Numbered from the stretch's first letter, positions 34,434 through 44,007 are shown. The stretch: 64,000 nt of DNA from Fibrobacterota bacterium (GCA_023436205.1 JAEZKC010000002.1:124001-188000); one strand, 5' to 3'. Notes: generated by a model from the sequence alone, not told the origin. Numbers and translations: made by a program.

Positions 34434-35351
34434 TTGTCCCGCTATAAATATGCAATAATCACACCAGCCCGCAATGAAGGGCTCAATATTGAAAACACAA
34501 TTAAGTCTATTATAAACCAGACGATTAAACCTCAGCGCTGGGTGATTGTAAATGATTCTTCTACGGATAACACAAAGGAAATCATAGAAAAATACGCCCT
34601 GAAATTCGATTTCATCAAGCACATTGAATTAAAGCGAGATGGAAACTCCAACTTCAGTTCAAAAGTTAATGCTTTCAATTATGGTTTGTTGTCCTTATCT
34701 GAACTGGACTATGATTACATTGGAAACATAGATGCAGATATCTCCTTTGAATGTAACTATTTTGAGCTTCTTATCAACCGGTTTTCCCGAGATCAGAGTT
34801 TGGGCCTTTGCGGGGGCATGATAGTAGAGAACTTAAACGGAGTACACCGTTATAGAAAGACAAGTGAAAACAGTGTAGCTGGTGCAGTACAGTTTTTTCG
34901 AAGGTGCACATACGAAAAAATTGGTGGATACATACCTATGCGTTATGGTGGTGTAGATGCAGCTGCAGAGATAATGGTAAGAATGAATAACTGGGAGGTC
35001 CGTACATTTTCTGATCTGAAGGTCATTCATAATGGCCCGGTATCCATGGGGTGTAACAACTCTTATAGCGCCTACTTTAGAAAAGGGAAAATAAACTGCA
35101 CTCTGGGTTATCACCCATTGTTCCATTTTATTTCAAGTTTTCTGAGGATGAGCTGTAAGCCATTTGTAATCGGGGGTATACTGATGATATTTGGATACTA
35201 TGCTGCTAAAATTAAGAAAATCAAGCCTCAACTCCCCCGGGATGCAGTTGAATTTTTGCATACTGAACAAATGGCCCGTTTAAAGCGGATATTAAAGTGG
35301 AAGTTCGGTCTTAATGATGTCCATCAGAAAATTATAAAGACAACAATTTAA
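34434..35351 (+). CDS. Glycosyltransferase family 2 (paralogue of A)
   Basis: A 305-residue GT2: AIITPARNEGLNIENTIKSI, VNDSSTDNTKEII and YIGNIDADISFE. Shared with the 28.4 kb enzyme are FSSKVNAFN, DADISFE, SVAGAVQFFRR and GGYIPMRYGGVDAAAE, so the two are duplicates that diverged. The start is TTG at 34434 with AAGGA nine bases upstream; no better ATG exists. It probably adds a related sugar. Confidence 0.86.
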   Translation: MSRYKYAIITPARNEGLNIENTIKSIINQTIKPQRWVIVNDSSTDNTKEIIEKYALKFDFIKHIELKRDGNSNFSSKVNAFNYGLLSLSELDYDYIGNIDADISFECNYFELLINRFSRDQSLGLCGGMIVENLNGVHRYRKTSENSVAGAVQFFRRCTYEKIGGYIPMRYGGVDAAAEIMVRMNNWEVRTFSDLKVIHNGPVSMGCNNSYSAYFRKGKINCTLGYHPLFHFISSFLRMSCKPFVIGGILMIFGYYAAKIKKIKPQLPRDAVEFLHTEQMARLKRILKWKFGLNDVHQKIIKTTI

Positions 35352-35391
35352 GTCACAGTACTAGAGTAACAAACATATCAGGGTAAATCAA

Positions 35392-36699
35392 TTGCAAGTT
35401 ACTATTTCAGATGTTGTAAAGCAAAAATTATGTTCTAGTTGTGGTGCTTGTTTCAGTGTTTGTAACAAAAACTCAATAAGTTTTGAAGAAACTGTAGGCG
35501 GGTATTTACACCCAGTTATAGATACATCAAAATGTACAATGTGTGGTTTATGTCACCACGTTTGCCCTGGCATTCATCTTGGTTCGGATTCAAGATCCCA
35601 GCTTACTGAAAATCCTTTTATCGGCAAGATAAAAGCGTCTTATATCGGGAAATCTACAGATCAAGAATTCTATTTAAATTCTCAAAGTGGTGGTATGGTC
35701 ACTGCAATGCTATATCATTTACTTAAAACAAAGCAGATTGAAGCTGCCATTGTAGCTATTATGGGGCATACTATTCCCCCCAGGGGTGAAGTAATTTTAG
35801 CTACGAACAGAGAGGACCTTCTGAATGCACAAAAGTCCAAATACACCCCTATTCCAGTATTGAAAATCTTAAAGGAAATAACGAGCCTAAGCGGCAAAAT
35901 TGCAATTGTTGGTTTACCATGTCAAATACATGGACTAAACAATATTTTAGAAACCCTGCCAACCATCAGAAGCAAAATTGTAATCAAAATAGGCCTGATC
36001 TGTGAAAGAATACTTACTAATACAGCAATAGATTTATTAACACATATAGCTAAGGAAAAACAACCAAATCACATAATTTTCAAAGATAAGAATAGGCCAC
36101 ATTATCCCGGAAACATTGTTGTAAGATCAAATACAGGTGAAGAGAAAGTATTAGATTCAGTGAATAGAATGTTAATAAAAAACTATTTCACACCTGCACG
36201 ATGTACAATATGTTGGGATAAATTAAACATTTTTTCTGATATTGTCTTTGGAGACCCTCATGGGATACAGAATATTGATAGGCAATTAGGCGAGGGCTTA
36301 ATTCTGGTCAGAACAAATGTAGGTGAAAATTACCTGAAGTCAGCTTCTTATAACCAGGAAATATTAATTCGAGAAATCGACTACGAAAAAGCAATTTTAG
36401 GACAAAGAATTCCACAAAAGATGCATTCGTGGGACATATCATGTAATTCATGGATTAAACAGAATAGAGTGATTCCCGAGTATTTTTCCCTGATTTCTAC
36501 AGGCGTTAATAGTAATAATAATAATTATAACAGCGTAGATATTCGGATTCAGCGAAATTCAATCCTTTTAGATAAATTCCAGAGCAAACATTTAATTCTT
36601 AACTTTTACTGCAAAAAATTACTCATAGATAAAATAGCTGAGAAGGTCCGTTACAAGCTCAAGAAAATATTAAGATATTTTATTGGAGGTCTTTTTTAG
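35392..36699 (+). CDS. FrhB-like (coenzyme F420 hydrogenase beta family) Fe-S protein
   Basis: A 435-residue protein starting at TTG. Two ferredoxin-type clusters are at the N-terminus (CSSCGACFSVC and CTMCGLCHHVCPG). The FrhB domain follows (GLPCQIHGLNNIL; CTICWDKLNIFSDIVFGDP). FrhB-like proteins are regular neighbours of polysaccharide pyruvyl transferases in capsule clusters, although their reaction there is not settled. The pyruvyl transferase gene begins two bases after its stop, with its ribosome binding site inside this gene. A redox modification of a sugar is inferred. Confidence 0.85.
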   Translation: MQVTISDVVKQKLCSSCGACFSVCNKNSISFEETVGGYLHPVIDTSKCTMCGLCHHVCPGIHLGSDSRSQLTENPFIGKIKASYIGKSTDQEFYLNSQSGGMVTAMLYHLLKTKQIEAAIVAIMGHTIPPRGEVILATNREDLLNAQKSKYTPIPVLKILKEITSLSGKIAIVGLPCQIHGLNNILETLPTIRSKIVIKIGLICERILTNTAIDLLTHIAKEKQPNHIIFKDKNRPHYPGNIVVRSNTGEEKVLDSVNRMLIKNYFTPARCTICWDKLNIFSDIVFGDPHGIQNIDRQLGEGLILVRTNVGENYLKSASYNQEILIREIDYEKAILGQRIPQKMHSWDISCNSWIKQNRVIPEYFSLISTGVNSNNNNYNSVDIRIQRNSILLDKFQSKHLILNFYCKKLLIDKIAEKVRYKLKKILRYFIGGLF

Positions 36700-36700
36700 T

Positions 36701-37843
36701 ATGTATATAGAGCTAAAGAAAGTTGAATTTGTTAATAAGGGTGCAGAACTAATGCTACATGCAATGATCGATAAATTATCAAAGCGATACCCTAATGCCC
36801 GATTTGTTATGGAACCTGAAGAGGTATATCGGCCATATGAAAAGAGAGCGGAACTTAAACTATTTCAAAAAGCAGCATTTTATAAATACCGTATCCAATG
36901 GGGTAATCTTGCACGATACTTACCCAAATTCATATTAAGACAATATGGAATAGTTACAGAAAAGCAATTGAATGTAGTCCTTGATTCTTCTGGTTTCTCG
37001 TACAGTGATCAATGGGGCCCAGGAGGAACGATCAAATTATCAAAAGAGGCGATCAGATATAAAAGGAACGGAACTAAGTTAATTTTAATGCCTCAAGCTT
37101 TTGGGCCATTCAGTTCACCAAGCATAAAGAATGCTATAAAGAATATAGTAGACAATGCAAGCTTAATATTTACCCGTGAACAATTATCTTATGAGTACCT
37201 TACTAATATTGTTGGCAAGCGGCCCAACATCAAAATTTCGCCTGATTTTACGATCCTGATGAATGGTATAGACTCTGAACAATCTGAGTACGTTAAAAAA
37301 TGCATTTGCATTATACCTAACTACCGCATGCTTGACAAAACGAGTCAAAAAACGAGTGAAGTCTATTTACCTTTCCTAAAACTTTGCGTTAGTAACCTAA
37401 TTGAATTGGGTAAACGGGTTGTCATATTAATTCATGAGAGCGAAAACGATTTAATACTGGCCAAACAAATTAGTGATTCATTTAAGGAAAGAATACCGAT
37501 TCTTCAAGAAAGTGATCCGTTAAAACTGAAAGGAATTATCGGTGCATGTGAAGGAACTATAGGAAGCCGTTTCCATGGTTTAATCAGTGCCCTCAGCCAA
37601 GGCATACCCTCTCTAGCCATAGGGTGGAGCCATAAATATTCAATGCTTTTTGATGAGTTTGGTTTTCCTGAAGGAATCATTGATTTGAATTCTGACGAGA
37701 GTGAATTAAAGCATAAATTGAGATTAATAACTGAGGATACCTCTAATGAAGAAATTAAAAATAGACTTCTTAAAAGGACCTCAATTCTAAAAGACAAAGT
37801 AGAAAGAATGTGGGAATTTGTTTACCAAGAAATCGAAAAGTAA
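36701..37843 (+). CDS. Polysaccharide pyruvyl transferase family protein
   Basis: About 380 residues of the CsaB/WcaK-type fold. It has NKGAELMLHAM near the start, LDSSGFSYSDQWGP, LILMPQAFGPF and, in the donor half, GTIGSRFHGLISALSQGIPSLAIGWSHKY. These enzymes transfer pyruvate from phosphoenolpyruvate as a ketal on a sugar. ATG 36701 has GGAGG eleven bases upstream and was preferred over TTG 36683. It is coupled to the FrhB-like gene. Confidence 0.88.
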   Translation: MYIELKKVEFVNKGAELMLHAMIDKLSKRYPNARFVMEPEEVYRPYEKRAELKLFQKAAFYKYRIQWGNLARYLPKFILRQYGIVTEKQLNVVLDSSGFSYSDQWGPGGTIKLSKEAIRYKRNGTKLILMPQAFGPFSSPSIKNAIKNIVDNASLIFTREQLSYEYLTNIVGKRPNIKISPDFTILMNGIDSEQSEYVKKCICIIPNYRMLDKTSQKTSEVYLPFLKLCVSNLIELGKRVVILIHESENDLILAKQISDSFKERIPILQESDPLKLKGIIGACEGTIGSRFHGLISALSQGIPSLAIGWSHKYSMLFDEFGFPEGIIDLNSDESELKHKLRLITEDTSNEEIKNRLLKRTSILKDKVERMWEFVYQEIEK

Positions 37844-37896
37844 CTGTTTCCATGATATTTGCAACATAGAAATCATATTCGTATTGAAAGATCATT

Positions 37897-39351
37897 ATGA
37901 ACTTACGTTCAAGAACATACAACGCACTGCTTTGGAGCCTCGTTGACCAAGGTGGTGAACAACTTATCAGATTCATTTTTTCACTAATTTTAGCTAGGGT
38001 ATTAATCCCTGAACAATTTGGGTTGATCGGCATTGCATATGTCTTTACAGAGGTGGCTAGGGAATTTGTTAATAGCGGCTTTGGTATGGCATTAATCAGA
38101 AAAGTGAACTCATCAATTGTTGATGAATGCTCAGTTTTTTATTTTAATATATTCATTGGCGCAGTAGGTACAATCTTCATTTATTTAACCTCCCCCTATA
38201 TTGGTCAGTTTTACCGTTCGGAAGAACTAGTTTCTGTTTTAAAACTACTTTCTTTTAATGTTATAATCGGATCATTTGGTACAATACACACCATACGTTT
38301 TGTTAAAAGTTTGGATTTTAAGTCACAAACCCAAATAGGTTTACCTGCGACTATTATATCTGGACTGATAGGTATTCTTTTGGCATTCAATGGATATGGA
38401 GTATGGGCACTTGCCTTACAATCAATTTTACGAACAACTATATTAACTTTACTTCTATGGAAAGTGAATAAATGGAGACCCAAATTACTTTTTAGCTTTA
38501 AATCATTATCTGATATGTTTACTTTCGGTTCCAAGTTACTAGTAGGTTCTATTCTGCAAAAAGTTTTTGATAATATATACACTGTGATAATCGGTAGAAT
38601 GTACTCTTCCTCTCTCGTTGGTTATTTTACGCGTGCTAAACAAACACAACAACTACCGATTACAACACTTTGGACAATCATAGGTAGAGTTTACTTTCCT
38701 GTTTTATCAGTACTTAAAGATGACTATTTAAAATTCAACAGGGCTCTTGAAAAAGCAGCTTTGAACATTTCATTTTTAGTATTTCCTTCATTAGTGCTAG
38801 TCACAATTTGTGCACCCAATCTCTTTTTGTTTCTATTTGGTTCAAACTGGAATCAAAGCGTACCAATTTTTCAGATATTGTGCATAGGTAGTTTATTTTT
38901 ACCTATCGAAAAACTTAATTTAAACGCACTGTTAGCTAATGGAAAATCATCTACAGTCTTGAAACTGAATACCTTCAAGCAAACAGCTATTTTGCTATCT
39001 GCTTTTTTTACTTCTAATCTTGGTATAATGCCAATGTTATACTCATTTGCGATAATATCTTTTCTTATGTTCACAATCACATCATATATGATAAGACATA
39101 CCCAACACTATACTCTTGTAAAGCAATTTACTCAACAAATACCCTGTGCTTGCTGTACTACAATTATGGGAGTATTCATAATTCTCACAAATCAAATTAC
39201 CCTAAAAAAGGAGTACCTTCTTATATTACAATTTGTTGTTGGAATCACTGTGTACTTAGGATCAGCGTATTTATTAAAACTCAGGGCTTTGTTTGATAAT
39301 ATAGATCTAGTTTTTACCTTACTGAATAAGAAACCACCAGTTATTGCCTAA
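37897..39351 (+). CDS. Lipopolysaccharide/O-unit flippase (Wzx, WzxC-like)
   Basis: A 484-residue membrane protein with about 12-14 hydrophobic helices. The N-terminus, ALLWSLVDQGGEQLIRFIFS, and RVLIPEQFGLIGIA are typical of WzxC-like members of the MOP exporter superfamily. It would flip lipid-linked repeat units to the periplasmic side. A second, less similar flippase is at 45.0 kb. Confidence 0.87.
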   Translation: MNLRSRTYNALLWSLVDQGGEQLIRFIFSLILARVLIPEQFGLIGIAYVFTEVAREFVNSGFGMALIRKVNSSIVDECSVFYFNIFIGAVGTIFIYLTSPYIGQFYRSEELVSVLKLLSFNVIIGSFGTIHTIRFVKSLDFKSQTQIGLPATIISGLIGILLAFNGYGVWALALQSILRTTILTLLLWKVNKWRPKLLFSFKSLSDMFTFGSKLLVGSILQKVFDNIYTVIIGRMYSSSLVGYFTRAKQTQQLPITTLWTIIGRVYFPVLSVLKDDYLKFNRALEKAALNISFLVFPSLVLVTICAPNLFLFLFGSNWNQSVPIFQILCIGSLFLPIEKLNLNALLANGKSSTVLKLNTFKQTAILLSAFFTSNLGIMPMLYSFAIISFLMFTITSYMIRHTQHYTLVKQFTQQIPCACCTTIMGVFIILTNQITLKKEYLLILQFVVGITVYLGSAYLLKLRALFDNIDLVFTLLNKKPPVIA

Positions 39352-39370
39352 AAGAGAATAAACATCAAAA

Positions 39371-40381
39371 GTGATTAAAAAAAAATATGAGTATATACAA
39401 ATCTCAATCGTTATACCAATTTATAACGCTGGATATTTCATAACACGATGCTTTGAATCCGTTTCAAAGCAAAACTACAAAAACATAGAATGCTTGTTTA
39501 TTGATGATTGCTCACCGGACAGCAGCAACGATATACTTCAGGAAATGATTTCCGCCTATAAGGGACCAATTCAATTCAGCATCGTGAAACATGAGAAAAA
39601 TAAAGGGTTATCCGGGGCTAGAAATACAGGCACTCGCCTTGCAAATGGTGATTACATCTATTACCTTGATAGTGATGATGATATAACGCCAAACTGTATT
39701 CATAGCCTGGTGGATATCGCTTTAAAATATGAGAACGTTGACATTGTCCAAGGTGCCACAAATACAATTCCACCGTTAACAGGGCGAGACTGGCGTGATA
39801 TACGCGGCAACAGTTTTCCAATATTTAGTAATGACAGGACATGGATACGACAACACTTCTTTAGTAAACCAAATATTCCTGTAAATGCATGGAATAAACT
39901 TATTAGAAGAGAGTTTTTACTCGAGAATAATTTGTTCTTCAAAGAGGGTCTTGTTCATGAAGATGAACATTGGATGTTTTTCGTTGCGAAAAAGATCGAA
40001 AGTATAGCTTTTTGTGAACAGGTCTACTACAATCATTACATTGTTCCTGGGTCTATTATACAATCTGGAAATATACACAAAAGACTTGATTCCATGTTAA
40101 CTGTAGTATCAGAAATGGCCAACAACATCGATACAGATTTACCTGCTGTGCAAAGACGGTATATTTATAAACTAATCAACAATAGTTTAGATATGATGAA
40201 TTCAAAAGAGTATCAAAAATTGTGGAAGAGACATTATTTAGCTCTGGTTAAGGAATTTTTCAAGAATTCCATTCAGAATTTTTGCTTTTTCGAAACTTTG
40301 ATTTTACTGACATTACTCCTTCCAAATTTTTATAAAATGAGGAGAGCTTCAGAACTATTAATCGAGCAATACAAAAAATAG
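39371..40381 (+). CDS. Glycosyltransferase family 2
   Basis: A 336-residue GT2, starting at GTG: ISIVIPIYNAGYFITRCFES, LFIDDCSPDSSNDIL, GLSGARNTG and YYLDSDDDI (DxD), with WNKLIRREFL and EGLVHEDEHW in the acceptor part. It follows the flippase by 19 bases. Donor unknown. Confidence 0.88.
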   Translation: MIKKKYEYIQISIVIPIYNAGYFITRCFESVSKQNYKNIECLFIDDCSPDSSNDILQEMISAYKGPIQFSIVKHEKNKGLSGARNTGTRLANGDYIYYLDSDDDITPNCIHSLVDIALKYENVDIVQGATNTIPPLTGRDWRDIRGNSFPIFSNDRTWIRQHFFSKPNIPVNAWNKLIRREFLLENNLFFKEGLVHEDEHWMFFVAKKIESIAFCEQVYYNHYIVPGSIIQSGNIHKRLDSMLTVVSEMANNIDTDLPAVQRRYIYKLINNSLDMMNSKEYQKLWKRHYLALVKEFFKNSIQNFCFFETLILLTLLLPNFYKMRRASELLIEQYKK

Positions 40382-40395
40382 AACTAGCTTCCAAG

Positions 40396-40414
40396 AGAAA
40401 AAGCACACGTGCTT
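40396..40414 (-). terminator. Hairpin after the minus-strand GT4 gene
   Basis: On the minus strand, AAGCACGTGTGCTT is followed by TTTCTC right after the GT4 stop. The stem is 5-6 bp with a very small loop. Plausible but weak; it also separates the convergent GT2 gene. Confidence 0.4.
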
Positions 40415-40418
40415 CCCT

Positions 40419-41732
40419 TTATGCGATCATTTCATCAAACAGGGAACTTAATTTTTCGGTAAGGTGTTTTCTCGAAAACAAACAAACATAGCTTTCCTGT
40501 TTCTGCTGAGGCGTAATGTTCTTTACCCAGCTATCAAAACTTTTCTCAATTTTTTCCTGCATCTCTTCAGTATTTTTAGGGCCACATATTAAAGCTGTGC
40601 CGCATTCAGCTAAAAAATCTTTAGCATCACCATTTGGCACGGCAGCCAGAATTGGTTTCCCTGCAGCCATGTACTCATAGGTTTTCCCCGGCACTATAGT
40701 TGATCTCCTCCAATCTGGTAAATCATGCATAGGTAAAAACAAGAGATCTGCACCGAGTAACATATCTACTGACTCGTTGTGAGATACATAATTCCTGAAT
40801 TCGATACAGTTAGAAATTTTCGAAAGGGTGGCTATCTCTAAATCTGCATCATTTGCTTTGCCAGCAAAAATGACTTTTATCATTGAAGCCAAATCAGGTC
40901 TTTTTTCTACCAACTGCTCAAGACTTTTTATCAGATAATAATGAGACCGCGTTAAAATTTCAACATTGATATCCAATTTACCTAGCAGGAAATACAAACC
41001 CTTTTTTTGTATAATCTCCAGGCCGGTTTTTGTATGAAGTCCACCCGTATGAACTATAGTAAATTTTTCATTTCTGGTGTGGTCCTTTTGACTTATGAAG
41101 TCTTCTACGTCGAAACCGTTTGTTAGGGATCGAATATTCTTATTATGCCAGCCAAATTTTTCTCTAACACATTTTTGAGCTTCAGGTGTATTCATAATAA
41201 TCATATCTGCCGATTTAAGGTCTTTACGCATCTTGCAGATATCCAAAAAACGGTGTACAGATGATGTGTAAACTCTAGTCTCATCCAAAGCCCAAGGATC
41301 CCGCAAATCAGCAACCCATGGCACATTGAATTTTTTAGACAATGCGGCTGCCGATTTTGCGCACTGAAACGGCGACATAGTTACAAATATCAGATCAATC
41401 TTCTGCTCTATTAAAATCTTCTCACCTAAAGCTTCAACCTCCTTAGCCCATAGTTCGCTCTTCAAATCTCTACCCAATACTTTTTTATAGAATTGTAATT
41501 TGGATGCTGAGTTTATCGGGATTTGAGGGGTTCTGAAAAGTTGGACACAATCAGGTATTTCATTGTAAAACGTTTCATCAATTACACTTGTATTGCTATT
41601 TCCTTCCGGACCAGTAAGCACAACAGGACTCCATCCATGCAATGGCAAATATTTCACGAATTTGACTGCCCGCTGGACTCCAGCCCCACCATGTGGTGGA
41701 AAGTAATATGCAATAAACAATACCTTCTTCAT
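40419..41732 (-). CDS. Glycosyltransferase family 4
   Basis: About 437 residues: VLFIAYYFPPHGGAGVQRAVKF at the N-terminus (split here as VLFIAYYFPP and GGAGVQR) is typical of this GT4 subtype, followed by WVADLRDPWALDE. GKTYEYMAAGKPILA forms the donor site. ATG 41732 is preceded by AAGG at six bases and begins MKKVLFIAYY, so it is preferred over an ATG 84 bases upstream. It is a single gene on the minus strand, probably with its own promoter. Confidence 0.87.
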   Translation of the reverse strand: MKKVLFIAYYFPPHGGAGVQRAVKFVKYLPLHGWSPVVLTGPEGNSNTSVIDETFYNEIPDCVQLFRTPQIPINSASKLQFYKKVLGRDLKSELWAKEVEALGEKILIEQKIDLIFVTMSPFQCAKSAAALSKKFNVPWVADLRDPWALDETRVYTSSVHRFLDICKMRKDLKSADMIIMNTPEAQKCVREKFGWHNKNIRSLTNGFDVEDFISQKDHTRNEKFTIVHTGGLHTKTGLEIIQKKGLYFLLGKLDINVEILTRSHYYLIKSLEQLVEKRPDLASMIKVIFAGKANDADLEIATLSKISNCIEFRNYVSHNESVDMLLGADLLFLPMHDLPDWRRSTIVPGKTYEYMAAGKPILAAVPNGDAKDFLAECGTALICGPKNTEEMQEKIEKSFDSWVKNITPQQKQESYVCLFSRKHLTEKLSSLFDEMIA

Positions 41733-41914
41733 GAGCAACCTTATATAAACATAAATATCATCAATCAAATCACTAAACAGATTACAATATAATTCATTAC
41801 ACTTCATTTTTATCAAGGTAAATAGAGGACAACCCTGAGAAAATCCCCCCCAGATAGCACATATTTTGTATATTATACGATCACGATTTTAATTTACTTT
41901 TTATAAAATGACCT

Positions 41915-42955
41915 ATGCACAAATTTAACTTTGAACCTGTTTCCTTCTATACCTACGATACTAGCTTACAACATGCGCCATACTGGGTCACACATACACA
42001 AAACTGGGCGAGGATTATTGAAAAGTCCTTTCCTCACATCAAAGCGTATCTAATTGCAGATGATACAAGAATCACCCCAACCACATCATTTCTCCCAATT
42101 TTTAAAGTCAAGCGTCCCATAAAGAAAAAATCCTGGCTTAGCATTCCCTACGCAACAATTTCAGACCCTGTAATTAAAGATTCCAGTTTAACTAACCAGC
42201 TTCTACAAACAATCCTTACTCACCCGCTTACTCGTGGCCACGAAATTGAAATAAGGACCATGCAGCCAAAGCCTGATACATTGTTTGGATTCACACCAGA
42301 ATGCGGATATGTTAACCACCAGATCAGGCTCGATGGCAGTGAAGAAGACATTTTTCGTCGTTTTCACAAAAAGTCAGTTCAAGTACTTATACGCAAATCT
42401 ATTGATAGCGGCACAACCCTCAAATTCGGACAATCTATTGACGATGTAGCTACCTTCTATTCACTTTATGTAATCATGCGCAAAGATCTAGGTCTCCCGC
42501 CACAACCATTCAGATTTTTTAAAAACATGTGGGAAGAACTCAGTCCCCAAAGTAATGTTAAGCTTTTAATGGCAGAAAACAACGGCAGCATTACCGCAGC
42601 GTTATGGATTTTAAAGAATTCCTGGTTTTACTCTTATGAATATCTAGGACGTGCCCAAAAAAAAGACCAAACATTTTCCACACATTTTCTGTACTGGAAT
42701 GGAATCATGCAAGCAATAAAAGAGAATGTGAAAACGGTGTCTTTTGCCAGAACGTCAGCTAAAAATGAAGGGCTGGACAGGTTCAAACTAAACTGGGGTA
42801 CTGTTACTGTTCCTTATACAGATCTCTCTTATCCATGCAAACACAGTGGGTCGCGCGAAGACAGGGCACTGTATAAAATTATTAAAAAATGCTCATCCTC
42901 TTTACCACTTTCTGTATTCAGAGCATTGGGTGAGGTGATTTACAGGTTTATATAA
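41915..42955 (+). CDS. FemAB-like GNAT-fold protein (second copy)
   Basis: A 346-residue FemAB-like protein. It shares DLGLPPQPFRFF, SVQVLIRKSIDSG and FARTSAKNEGLDRFKLNWG-type elements with the 21.1 kb protein (HGLPPQPIRFF; RNIRKAQKES), but overall identity is low by eye and base composition is lower, matching the island. It could add an aminoacyl or acyl group to the polysaccharide. It is followed by a terminator-like hairpin and the convergent PEP-CTERM gene. Confidence 0.83.
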   Translation: MHKFNFEPVSFYTYDTSLQHAPYWVTHTQNWARIIEKSFPHIKAYLIADDTRITPTTSFLPIFKVKRPIKKKSWLSIPYATISDPVIKDSSLTNQLLQTILTHPLTRGHEIEIRTMQPKPDTLFGFTPECGYVNHQIRLDGSEEDIFRRFHKKSVQVLIRKSIDSGTTLKFGQSIDDVATFYSLYVIMRKDLGLPPQPFRFFKNMWEELSPQSNVKLLMAENNGSITAALWILKNSWFYSYEYLGRAQKKDQTFSTHFLYWNGIMQAIKENVKTVSFARTSAKNEGLDRFKLNWGTVTVPYTDLSYPCKHSGSREDRALYKIIKKCSSSLPLSVFRALGEVIYRFI

Positions 42956-42975
42956 TTTGAAACAACTTGAGAGGA

Positions 42976-42998
42976 GGGCCACCTTTTCAAAGTGGCCC
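42976..42998. terminator. Bidirectional terminator-like hairpin
   Basis: GGGCCAC-C-TTT-TC-AAA-GTGGCCC forms a ten-base-pair stem with one bulged base between the convergent FemAB-like and PEP-CTERM genes. There is no long T-tract, but AAAACAC and TTTCAA flank it. Its position supports a shared terminator. Confidence 0.6.
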
Positions 42999-43005
42999 AA
43001 AACAC

Positions 43006-43680
43006 TTAAGCAAGCTTTTTCCTGCGGAAGAACCCCAACCCAAGCAGCCCCATTCCCAACATGGCCAGGAAGGCGGGTTCAGGCACATTACCCTTAATCA
43101 TGTCATTCCCACAAAGCATTGTATAATGCAGACCAAAGTTCGTGGAGATTCCGTACTCAGAAACACCAAGAAGTGTTACTTGATGATGATATGGATATTC
43201 TTCTGTACTCTTTAGACCAAAGCCGATTTCATCATCAGTAAGGAATTTGTCGTATTGAAGAATACCCGTGTGGAGCACATCTCCTTCAGCACGGTAGGGA
43301 GATGCAAATGTGTGACCTGCGTATGTGACAGGGACTTCACTAGTGATACCGATCACATCATACGTTTCATCAACAAAATTGAACCTGAGTGCATAATCAT
43401 ACTGCCCTGTACGACCCAAATCCACGAAGATATCTCCTGTAGTAATGCCATCATAACCTAACTCAAAATCATATCCACCTACAAGAGCCAGATCCTTGCC
43501 GTTCCACAGAAAAGCCTCAACCTCCTGGTGCTGGAAAAAATCCCCAGCATCCATCTCCTGATCTTCACTGATTCGCCATTCGGGACGATCATCAGGAACT
43601 GTAACATTAATGAATGGTGCTGCCATGGCACCCGCAGCCATGGTACACACCATTGTGGCTGCAATTAAATACTTCATCAT
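43006..43680 (-). CDS. PEP-CTERM sorting domain protein
   Basis: A 224-residue exported protein. The signal peptide is residues 1-20 (cleavage after AGAMA), and the C-terminal tripartite signal is complete: GNVPEPAFLAML, a hydrophobic helix, then FFRRKKLA. The central part is acidic, beta-rich and of no known family. It is the expected substrate of the exosortase at 11.8 kb, to be placed on the cell surface or in the matrix. A strong AAGGAGG site precedes the ATG. A dyad operator and a sigma-54-like site lie upstream. Such proteins are thought to bind exopolysaccharide; that is family knowledge. Confidence 0.93.
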   Translation of the reverse strand: MMKYLIAATMVCTMAAGAMAAPFINVTVPDDRPEWRISEDQEMDAGDFFQHQEVEAFLWNGKDLALVGGYDFELGYDGITTGDIFVDLGRTGQYDYALRFNFVDETYDVIGITSEVPVTYAGHTFASPYRAEGDVLHTGILQYDKFLTDDEIGFGLKSTEEYPYHHQVTLLGVSEYGISTNFGLHYTMLCGNDMIKGNVPEPAFLAMLGMGLLGLGFFRRKKLA

Positions 43681-43746
43681 AGGGACCTCCTTTAGATTGT
43701 AATATTACCAGTACCATACACAATGTATGATGATGCCTCCTTTGTA

Positions 43747-43762
43747 CTCAAATACCATGCCA
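43747..43762 (-). promoter_or_regulatory. Possible sigma-54 (-24/-12) promoter of the PEP-CTERM gene
   Basis: On the minus strand TGGCAT-GGTAT-TTGAG matches the consensus TGGCAC-N5-TTGCA at most positions, but the -12 GC is GA. It lies 67-82 bases upstream of the start codon and 64 bases downstream of the dyad, as expected for an activator-dependent promoter. The mismatch keeps confidence low. Confidence 0.35.
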
Positions 43763-43826
43763 TAAATGTAAACGTAGTAATTGAAGGATTTGGAAGATTC
43801 AGAAAACAATAAAACGTAACACCCTA

Positions 43827-43849
43827 CGACACGTGTCGATTTTTTTTAC
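43827..43849 (-). promoter_or_regulatory. Candidate operator: A-tract plus CGACACGTGTCG palindrome
   Basis: A perfect 12-base palindrome, CGACACGTGTCG (43827-43838), with GTAAAAAAAAT directly upstream on the minus strand. It is 146 bases from the PEP-CTERM start codon and matches the element at 12672-12694 in 20 of 23 positions in the same orientation relative to the gene. Probably a regulator binding site; PrsR is the leading candidate (inference). Confidence 0.5.
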
Positions 43850-44007
43850 ACCCCCCAATTGAGTTTCAGATCATGACATTTCTTCTGAACTCACCATTGT
43901 AGTAAGGACACAAATGGCAGTGCTTGGATTAGGATTTGATACACAATATTGCAATTTAAACCAACTACACTGTCTTTAAACTAACAACCTTTTATCAAAG
44001 TAAAAAA

